Program-made: the position numbers and the translations under genes
DNA from: Terrirubrum flagellatum
Lineage (GTDB): Bacteria > Pseudomonadota > Alphaproteobacteria > Rhizobiales > Beijerinckiaceae
Assembly (NCBI RefSeq): GCF_022059845.1
Contig: NZ_CP091853.1
Location: forward strand, 62,001-126,000
Length of the DNA stretch: 64,000 bases
Direction of reading: 5' to 3'
The notes under the pieces: model-generated
What the model was told of the DNA's origin: nothing
The model's database searches: none
What the model saw: the letters and a program-made list of their open reading frames with translations, nothing else
Part shown: piece by piece, positions 54,586 to 61,820 of the stretch
Layout of the letters: each line of letters opens with the position of its first letter
Numbering within the stretch: position 1 is the first letter of the stretch

Positions 54586-55695
54586 TCATCCGGCGAGACG
54601 ATGCATATTGGCGCCCAGGAAGCGCTCCGATAGTTCGCTATGGACGTTCGCCGCGCTTTCGATCGTCAGCGCGCTGAGCAGCGCGCCGATGCGCGCCGCC
54701 GCATAGATGTCTTCGCCATTGAGCATCCTGTGCAGCGTGCCGGCGATCATTGCGTCGCCCGCCCCGGTGATGTCGAGAGGCTTGGCCTGCACCGCGGGCA
54801 ACGCTCGCGCGCCGTCGACGCCCGCGACTGCGATCCCGCGCGGTCCCATGGTTACGACCGCCTCGCGAGCTCCGGCGGCCTGGAGGGCAAGCGCGGCCTC
54901 CTTCGCATCGTGGATCGTCTTGCGCCCCTTGCGCTGCAGAACGGCGTTGGCTTCGTCGATGTTCATGAAGAGGAGGTCGACGCCTGTCAGGTCCTTGGGC
55001 AGGCGAGCGGCCTTTGGCGTCGAAACGGCGTCGATCGCCAGCTTGAAGCGCGCCCCTTGGCGCTTGGCGATCAGCGCGGCAAGCGTCTCGGCCGGCACAT
55101 TGCAATCGCAAAAGATCCAACTTGCGGCCGCAAGATGCGGCCAAATGCGCTCGAAATAGGTGGGCATCAACAGGTCGAAAATGCCCATGTCGGCGATGCC
55201 GAGCACAAGCTCGCCCTTGGCGTCGAGGATCGCCGCATATTCAGCTGTAGGGCGTTCTGTCGTGGTGACGACTTGGCTCACATCGACTCCGCGTTCGCGC
55301 ATGTATTTCAAAAGCGCGTGGCCGCCCTCATCATCCCCGACGATCGAAACGAAACTCGTCATGGCGCCAAGGAGCGCCAGATTTTCCGCGACGTTGCGGG
55401 CGACGCCGCCCATGGAGCGGACACCATCGACCGGATTGGAGGTCTCAAACACCAGATCCTGTTTGGCGCGGTATTTTCGATCGAGCACGGCGCCGCCGAT
55501 GCAGACAGCGCGAGTTTGAGCCGGCATCACATATCCGCGGCCAAGGATGTAACCCTTCTGCATGAGCTGCACGATATGCGCCGCGACCGTAGAGCGCGCG
55601 AGCCCGAGCTGGATCGCGATCTCCTGCTGGCCTGCAAACGGGTTGTCCTTGATGATTGCGAGGACGGTCGCTTCCTGGGGGGCGAGGTCATCCAT
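54586..55695 (-). CDS. psuK: Pseudouridine kinase (PfkB family) with N-terminal winged helix
   Basis: A 369-residue protein from the ATG at 55695. The first 55 or so residues form a winged helix-turn-helix (EATVLAIIKDNPFAGQQEIA, then LGLARSTVAAHIVQLMQKGY). The rest is a ribokinase-like kinase with SMGGVARNVAENLALLGA and the catalytic anion hole DITGAGDAMIAGTL. It phosphorylates pseudouridine for PsuG. The DNA-binding domain suggests it also regulates; a palindrome at 55757-55782 upstream is a candidate site. Confidence 0.9.
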   Translation of the reverse strand: MDDLAPQEATVLAIIKDNPFAGQQEIAIQLGLARSTVAAHIVQLMQKGYILGRGYVMPAQTRAVCIGGAVLDRKYRAKQDLVFETSNPVDGVRSMGGVARNVAENLALLGAMTSFVSIVGDDEGGHALLKYMRERGVDVSQVVTTTERPTAEYAAILDAKGELVLGIADMGIFDLLMPTYFERIWPHLAAASWIFCDCNVPAETLAALIAKRQGARFKLAIDAVSTPKAARLPKDLTGVDLLFMNIDEANAVLQRKGRKTIHDAKEAALALQAAGAREAVVTMGPRGIAVAGVDGARALPAVQAKPLDITGAGDAMIAGTLHRMLNGEDIYAAARIGALLSALTIESAANVHSELSERFLGANMHRLAG

Positions 55696-55756
55696 TTCGA
55701 ATTGATCTTCCCGGCGCGCCACGCCTCGAAACCTGGCGATTTTTGATATCGACAAC

Positions 55757-55782
55757 AACAGATGATTTTGTCAACATCTGTT
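55757..55782. promoter_or_regulatory. Palindrome AACAGATG-N10-CATCTGTT between psuK and the dioxygenase gene
   Basis: A perfect 8-bp inverted repeat with a 10-bp AT-rich centre, in the 114-bp region between the divergent psuK (55695) and dioxygenase (55810) starts. The centre-to-centre geometry fits a dimeric helix-turn-helix protein. The nearest candidate binder is the winged helix of PsuK itself. Confidence 0.55.
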
Positions 55783-55809
55783 TGTCAGGTGCAAAGTTGG
55801 AGGTTGCTC

Positions 55810-56784
55810 GTGGCCGGTTCAAGCGCCAATTCCCCGTCATCCGCCGCTGCCGCGCCAGGCATTCCGGTCATTGATGTCGGCCCCTTCATCCGGCGCGAGG
55901 CCGGCGGCGCGAGCGTCGTCAAGGCCATCGAAACCGCCTGCCGCGACACCGGCTTCTTCCTCGTAACGGGTCACGGCGTCTCGCCGGAAATCACCGCGCG
56001 GCTCTATAATCTCGCTCGCGCCTTCTTCGATGAGCCCCAGGATTGGAAGAAAACGATCGGTCGCGGCGCAGGCGTGACGGGCGGGGTCGCCTTCTCTCCG
56101 ATCGCCGAGGAGGCGCTGGCCGCGACGCTCGGCGTCAAAACGCCAGGGGATTACAAGGAAAGTCTGAACTTCGGCGAGAACCTGCCAGGCGACGTCTGGC
56201 CCGATCGGCCGATTGGGCTGGAGAAGGCCTTCCGAGACTATTTCGAAGAAATGGAAAAGCTGTCGAAGCACATGCGCCATATCTTTTGTCAGGCGATCGG
56301 TCTCGATCAGGATTATTTCGAGCCATCCTTCGAAAATCATCTCTCGGCGCTGCGCGTCATCAACTATCCCGAGCAGAACGAAGCGCCGCTGCCGGGGCAG
56401 CTTCGGGCGGGGGTTCACACCGATTACGGCTTCATGACGATCCTGCGTTCGGAGGCGTCGCCCGGCGGCCTGCAGGTCAGGAACCGCAACGGCGAATGGC
56501 TCGATGCGCCGTCGATCGAAGGCGCCTACGTCATTAACATTGCGGACGCCTTCATGCGTTGGACCAATGACGAATGGGTTTCCACCCCACATCGGGTCGC
56601 CAATCCGCCGAGCGGCTTTAAAGGCGCGGCGCGCCGCCAATCGATTCCATTCTTCTTGAATCCATCGAAGGACACCAGGATCGAGTGCCTGCCGCCTTTC
56701 ATCAAGGACGGAGCAAAATACCAAACGATCACCTATGGGGAATATATCGAACTGAAGACGAAACAGGCTTTCTCGAAAGGCTGA
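55810..56784 (+). CDS. Isopenicillin N synthase family 2-oxoglutarate/Fe(II) dioxygenase
   Basis: About 324 residues from the GTG at 55810, preceded by TTGGAGG. N-terminal family segment: IPVIDVGPFIRREAGG and DTGFFLVTGHGVS. Iron ligands are the His-x-Asp in GVHTDYGFMTIL and the distal His in VSTPHRVANPP; the 2-oxoglutarate-binding Arg-x-Ser is in RRQSIPFF. Such enzymes hydroxylate or oxidise small molecules, including nucleobases and nucleosides. Divergence from psuK suggests a link to pyrimidine or pseudouridine metabolism, by inference. Confidence 0.9.
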   Translation: MAGSSANSPSSAAAAPGIPVIDVGPFIRREAGGASVVKAIETACRDTGFFLVTGHGVSPEITARLYNLARAFFDEPQDWKKTIGRGAGVTGGVAFSPIAEEALAATLGVKTPGDYKESLNFGENLPGDVWPDRPIGLEKAFRDYFEEMEKLSKHMRHIFCQAIGLDQDYFEPSFENHLSALRVINYPEQNEAPLPGQLRAGVHTDYGFMTILRSEASPGGLQVRNRNGEWLDAPSIEGAYVINIADAFMRWTNDEWVSTPHRVANPPSGFKGAARRQSIPFFLNPSKDTRIECLPPFIKDGAKYQTITYGEYIELKTKQAFSKG

Positions 56785-56859
56785 TAGCTATCTAAAATTC
56801 GTGCCCGAAAGCGGGAGCCGTCAGCTTCATCCATCAAAGACCGCAAAGGGGAACTGCAG

Positions 56860-57900
56860 ATGACAGCGTTCAAAAGGCGGCAGGCTCTTACTGGGATCGC
56901 TGCATTTTCGGCGGCCGGATTCTTCGGACTTCCCGCCGCCCGCGCGCAGCAGAAGACGTTGATCGTGCCAACGCTTGGCGGCGTCTGGGAACAGTATTGG
57001 CGCACCACGGTCGCGCCGGAATTCACCAAGCAGACCGGCGCCGCCGTCCAGCTCGACGTGGGCAACGGCCGCGCCTGGGGCGCCAATCTGCGCGCTGCGG
57101 GCGCCGCCAAGCCTCCCTATTCGATCGTGATGACCAATGAGGTTTTTGCCTCGGGCCTTCGCAAGGAGGGATTCTTCGAGAAGCTCGATCTCACGAAACT
57201 GCCGAACTACAAAGACCTTTATCCGCTGGCCAGCAAGACAGATGGTTACGGCGCGATCGCCGCCGTCTCGCCAATCGGCATTGGATATCGCACTGATCTC
57301 GTGAAGACGCCGCCGAAGAGCTGGAAAGATCTCTGGAGCAATCCAGAGTTCAAGGGCAAGATTGGCCTTTACAATTTCGCTAACAGCGCCGGCAAGATGG
57401 AGCTCCTGCTGTTTTCGAAGATCTTCGGAAAAGACCAATACGATGTCGATGCTGGCTTCGGCGCGTTGACTAAGCTCGGCCAAGTGATTCAGGTTGACTT
57501 CAATCTCTCAACCGCGCTTGCCACTGGCGAGATTGTTGTCGCGCCGTTCGACTTCGGTGAAATCGCGCGTCTGCGCCGCCAAGGGTTGCCCGTCGATTGC
57601 GTCATTCCGGACGAGGGGATGATCATGTTCGACCAGACGATCAATATTCTCGCCCATGCGCCGGAAAAAGAACTCGCCTATCAATACGCCAACTTTTTGC
57701 TATCTCCGGAAGTGCAGGGCATGATGATGAGACAGTTCTATGTCTCTCCAACAAATTCCAGGGTCGCAGTGCCCGCGGATCTTAAAGCCGACGTGCCGAT
57801 TTCCGGCGCTGACATGGACAAGATCCTCACCTGGGATTGGAGCTTCGTCAACGACAAGCAGGGTGAACTTGCGGAACGTTGGGCCAAAGCACTCAAATAA
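56860..57900 (+). CDS. ABC transporter substrate-binding protein (PotD/iron-type)
   Basis: A 346-residue receptor with a leader FKRRQALTGIAAFSAAGFFG ending near ARAQQ; the paired Arg suggests possible Tat export. The mature protein has LIVPTLGGVWEQYWRTTVAP and WKDLWSNPEFKGKIGLYNF. It begins 75 bp after the dioxygenase gene in the same direction. No permease or ATPase follows: downstream sequence is an IS fragment, so the rest of the transporter may have been lost. Confidence 0.9.
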   Translation: MTAFKRRQALTGIAAFSAAGFFGLPAARAQQKTLIVPTLGGVWEQYWRTTVAPEFTKQTGAAVQLDVGNGRAWGANLRAAGAAKPPYSIVMTNEVFASGLRKEGFFEKLDLTKLPNYKDLYPLASKTDGYGAIAAVSPIGIGYRTDLVKTPPKSWKDLWSNPEFKGKIGLYNFANSAGKMELLLFSKIFGKDQYDVDAGFGALTKLGQVIQVDFNLSTALATGEIVVAPFDFGEIARLRRQGLPVDCVIPDEGMIMFDQTINILAHAPEKELAYQYANFLLSPEVQGMMMRQFYVSPTNSRVAVPADLKADVPISGADMDKILTWDWSFVNDKQGELAERWAKALK

Positions 57901-58030
57901 TTCCACCACGCTCCGTGCAGCTCATCGGGTTCAGTTGGCGCAAATTGTGCGCGGACACCGTTGAAAAAGTAGTGGTTACTGTTGAGCTAATGTCCTGATT
58001 CAGTTGTGCCGCGAACAGGAGCACATCGCG

Positions 58031-58340
58031 ATGATGGGCGAGCGGACGGTGATGCAGGAAGCGCTGTTCTACGAGTTCAGCATCGAGCGTCATGTGCCGG
58101 CGGATCATCTGCTGCGTTCGATTGACCGCTTTGTCGACCTGTCCGGGCTGCGGACGCACCTGCGGCCTTTTTATAGCGAGATCGGCCGGCCTCGATCGAC
58201 CCAGAACTCATGATCCGGATGCTGATCGTCGGTTACTGCTTCGGCATCCGCTCCGAGCGTCGATTGTGCGAGGAGGTGCATCTGAACCTCGCCTATCGTT
58301 GGCTCTGCCGGCTTGGCCTGGAGGGCGATGTCCCTGATCA
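58031..58340 (+). pseudogene. IS5-like transposase N-terminal fragment, frameshifted and truncated
   Basis: MMGERTVMQEALFYEFSIER then LLRSIDRFVDLSGLRTHLRP is a common IS5/IS1182-type start. One base is missing near 58190, after which SIDPELMIRMLIVGYCFGIR and EEVHLNLAYRWLCRLGLEG continue in another frame up to PDHP, where the match stops abruptly at about 58340 and a TPR coding sequence begins. Only the first third of the transposase remains. Confidence 0.8.
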
Positions 58341-59053
58341 TCCCATCTGTTCTTCAAGGGCGAGATCGACGAAACCGAGGCGCTGCTTCGGCAGACGATC
58401 GCTGACGGCGAGAAGACGTTTGGTCGCGATGACATCAATGTTGCAGAAAGACTCTGGTTGCTTGCGGAGCTGCTCAGTCACAACAAACGATTTGATGAAG
58501 CCGAAGCGATATTCCACGAAATCATCGCCATTGCGGATCGCAAGGAGAATAGCGCGCTTCTGTGCGATATCTTGTGGCGCAGCGGTTTCGGGCTCCATCT
58601 CGATATGGGCCGCTTCGCAGAGGGCGAACTCATCTATCGCGAGACCTTGGAGATCGCCCGGCGGAAGCTCGATCGCAATCATCCGGAATTTGCGCGACTG
58701 CTGAACAATCTCGCGCGGACGCTGCGAGGAATGGCACGCTATGGGGAAGCGGAGCCTGTGGTCCGCGAGGCGATCACAATCTGGGCGCGGTCGCTTCACC
58801 CCAGGCACGCCAACCTGGCGCGAGCCCGGCATAATCTCGCCTATATCCTCCTCGGTCTCAACCGCGGCGATGGAGCGCTCGCGGAAGTTCAGCAGGCGCT
58901 TTCAGTTCACCGGGAGGTGTTAGGCGCAGATCATTTCTGGACGCGCGATTCGGCGCGCACCTGCGCGCGCTTGACGCCGTCGGCCGCACAGAAGAAGCAG
59001 CGGCCTTGCGAACCGTATTCAATCTCCCGGCCGAATCTTTATCGCAGCGCTGA
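58341..59053 (+). pseudogene. TPR-repeat protein, N-terminally truncated and frameshifted
   Basis: From the junction the frame reads FFKGEIDETEALLRQTIADG then kinesin-light-chain-type TPR units (RFDEAEAIFHEIIAIADRKE, RFAEGELIYRETLEIARRKL, YGEAEPVVREAITIWARSLH). Near 58960 the frame shifts and ALDAVGRTEEAAALRTVFNL continues to a stop at 59051-59053. The N-terminus was removed by the transposase fragment. The remaining 212-codon frame at 58458-59096 might still be expressed. Confidence 0.7.
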
Positions 59054-59276
59054 GATGTCCGATCTTCGGAGTGCGGCGAGAAGCAAGCGACCGTAATGCC
59101 GTCGTGTTTATCCCGACGTGAAGCGTCCGGCGTTCAAACCTGTTGGAATGCGCGACCTGGACGTTGGGAAGGTTGATTGGCGAAACGCGGCCGCTTTGGC
59201 GAGCGCGGCGGGCTCAGTCAATCGCTGGCGCAGTCCTTCCAAACACGCCCCATCATTTCGTCCAGGCTCCGCGCGC

Positions 59277-61231
59277 TTACGGCCAGTATTTCCAGATTGC
59301 GAGTTTGAGCCAGTCGGTGACGGGTTTTGTATGGATTGCGATGAGGTTTCGTTTGTCGATCTGGATTTTGGCTATGCCTTCCATTCCTGGTTTGAGGGGG
59401 ATGTTGGTTGCGAGGTCGGCTTCGGCGCGGAAGTGGTTTCTGCCGTCCTGGGCGGTGGCGACGGGGGTGATGGTTTTCACGGTGAAGCGGATGGGGTCGG
59501 ATGCGAGGCTGGTGAGAAGGAGCGTTCCGCTCTGGCCCTTTTCGACATCGGCGATGTCGCGCTCGTCGATCTGGAGGATGACGCGGTAGGCGTCGAGAGG
59601 AGCGAGTTCGAACAGGGTCTTGCCCTTCTCGATGGGCGATCCGACCGATTGGGAGAGATCGCCGGAGACGATCACGGCGCGGAAGGGAGCGGTGATGCGG
59701 GCGCGGGCGAGGCGGTCCTCGACCTGGGCGAGCTGGGCCTGCGACTGCTCGATCTGGGCGGCGGCGACTCGTGCGGCGGGGCGGTCATGCTTGCCGAGCG
59801 CGTCATTGTATTTGAGCTTCTGCTGTTCGAGATCGCTCTTCCAGCGCACGGCCTCGAGCCTGATCTCGCGATCATCGAGAGCGGCGATCAACTGGCCCTC
59901 CTCGACCGCATCGCCGGCGCGGGCCGGCGCTTCGGCGAGGAAGCCGTCGAAGGGAGCGACGGCCGCGCGCTGGATTGAGCCCTCGACCACGGCCCTGGCG
60001 GCGACGCGATAATCGCCGGTCATGAAGCTGAGCGCCGCGACGCCGGCGACAAGCGCGACGGCTGCGAGTTTGAGCGCTGGCCTTCCCGGCCCGAACAGGG
60101 CGGCGAGACCGGACGCGGTTCTGTCGGCGGCGCGGCCGGCGATCAGGCGCTCGGCTCCGGCCTTCATTTCCAGCAGCGGGCCGATGAGGGCTGCGACCGC
60201 CTCGATGAGCTGGATCGATCTGGCGTCGAAGGTCTCCGGCCCCTCACGCTCCAGCGTGATCACGCCGACCCTGCGGCCGGCGCTCGCCATCGGGGCAGAG
60301 CAGACCGCGTCCGCGCCCGAGAGCTTTGCAAGATCGCGATGGGCGAGCGCGATCACCGTCCCAGTCGCCTCGTTCGCCGGCCAGGAGACGGGCGCCGACT
60401 GGTCGTAGCATTCCTCCATGGCGTTGGTCAGCGCCGCGATGGTCTGCGCCTTCTCCCGGATCACGGCGGAATGGGAGAGAGCGGCGAGCCTGACCTCGTC
60501 CTTGCGCGCGAGGCCGATGGCGACGCGTCGGCAATTGAGCCGGGCGGCAAGCTCGTTGGCGACGTCGAGCGCCGAGGCCTTGAAGGCGCGCTGCTCGCTC
60601 GCGCCTGCGAGGATGTCCATGGCGAAGGCGGAGCGGTCGAGCCTGGCCTGGCCCGGTCCTCCTCATTCTGGCGGCGGCGGAACATGGCTTCGAGCCAGCC
60701 GACGCCCCAGAGCAGCTGGCGCAGCGCCGCCTGCAGCGCAGCCGGCGAGGACGCGCCCATATCGACCGCGACAACGCCATAAAGCCTGCCGCCGACATCG
60801 ATGGGATAGGCGAGATGAGAGGCGGCGGGAGCGGGCGTCCGGGACGCCCGAGAGGTCTCGGGCCTAGCTGTATCCGGTTTGCCCGCATCCGTCTTGCTTG
60901 CGTCTGCCTTGCGGGCGACGCCGCGGCGCTCGGCCAGCGCCTGTTCGGCGGCGGGGGCGAGATAGGCCATGTCGCGCGCAGGATCGGGCCAGGCGGCGGC
61001 CGCGGCGTAGCGGCCATTCTCTTCTTCCAGCAGCAATAGCGCCGCGACCGCGCCGGGGATCATGCCGCACTGGAGCGCGAGCCAGGACCGGCAGAACTCA
61101 TGGGCCGTGCGCGCGCCCGCAAACGCGCTCCAGACGTCGCCCGTCGCCAACGATCCCTCGCGCCGCTCCGAGCCCGCGCCCGCGAGCCCGCGCCCGGGAT
61201 TGAAGCCGGTCGGATTGACGTGGCTGTTCAA
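59277..61231 (-). pseudogene. GAF-HlyD periplasmic adaptor, split by a 5-bp duplication
   Basis: The N-terminal frame from 61231 gives GAF-like sequence (VWSAFAGARTAHEFCRSWLA and WGVGWLEAMFRRRQNEEDRA). The second frame, open from 60620, continues FKASALDVANELAARLNCRR, a membrane segment (LAAVALVAGVAALSFMTG) and the HlyD biotinyl-lipoyl and hairpin parts (VAPFDGFLAEAPARAGDAV, AEGQLIAALDD-like EEGQLIAALDDREIRLE). A tandem CCTGG CCTGG at 60644-60653 shifts the frame; removing one copy joins both halves exactly. It belongs with the secretion of the large surface protein next door. A shortened adaptor from 60620 could still be made. Confidence 0.85.
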
Positions 61232-61286
61232 CCGCGGGCTCGCTCAAGCGCCGGGTGAAGTTTTGAGGCCAGCCCGCTCATATCGC

Positions 61287-61787
61287 TCACTTCAGTTCGC
61301 CATGCCGCGCCTCATACTCCCTGAGCAGCGAGGCCAGGAGCTGCGACACCCGTTTCGCCGCGAACGGCGACAGGATGATGCGATGAAGCATCTTCACGTC
61401 GGCTCCGGCCGCGCCCCGGTCCCAGTCGTGATTGACGCCGAAGTTCAGCACCACCTCCTCGCGCGTCGAGGAGGCGTTGCAGACATTGCAGTAGGAGCTG
61501 GTCAGCTCCGACGCGTCGATGCGCAGCTTCTTGCCCTGCCCTTCCTGAGGCGCTGAAGGCCTCAGCGCGTCGGCAGGCTTCGACGCCTCGGCGCGCGACG
61601 GCTTCGCCGGCGAGGACGCGGTCGGCTTGACCGAATCCGCCAGCGCCTTCAGCGCGTCCGACTTGAAGGCGTCCACCTTCGGCAGCGAAGGCTTCAACTC
61701 ATGGATCGGTTGCGCCGATTTGGCGCCATTGGCGAGTTGGGCCGCTTCATCGGGCCTCATGTCGGGGGTGGAGAGATCGCTCATCAC
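61287..61787 (-). CDS. DUF3467 family protein
   Basis: A 166-residue protein with a disordered Pro/Ala/Lys-rich first half and a C-terminal DUF3467 domain: SELTSSYCNVCNASSTREEV, VVLNFGVNHDWDRG and HRIILSPFAAKRVSQLLASL. The CNVC pair could bind a metal. It sits between the surface protein and adaptor genes, all leftward, so it is part of the same secretion-associated operon. Function unknown. Confidence 0.85.
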   Translation of the reverse strand: MMSDLSTPDMRPDEAAQLANGAKSAQPIHELKPSLPKVDAFKSDALKALADSVKPTASSPAKPSRAEASKPADALRPSAPQEGQGKKLRIDASELTSSYCNVCNASSTREEVVLNFGVNHDWDRGAAGADVKMLHRIILSPFAAKRVSQLLASLLREYEARHGELK

Positions 61788-61820
61788 AACTCCTCAGAAC
61801 CAATCGGGATCAAGATCGCT

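Noticed and set aside
54640-55746. 368-codon forward frame across psuK
   Set aside because: The reverse strand encodes an intact PfkB kinase with its catalytic GAGD; the forward translation is charged low-complexity.
59118-59978. 286-codon forward frame over the adaptor gene
   Set aside because: Asp/Gly/Leu-rich shadow of the HlyD coding strand, no domain recognised.
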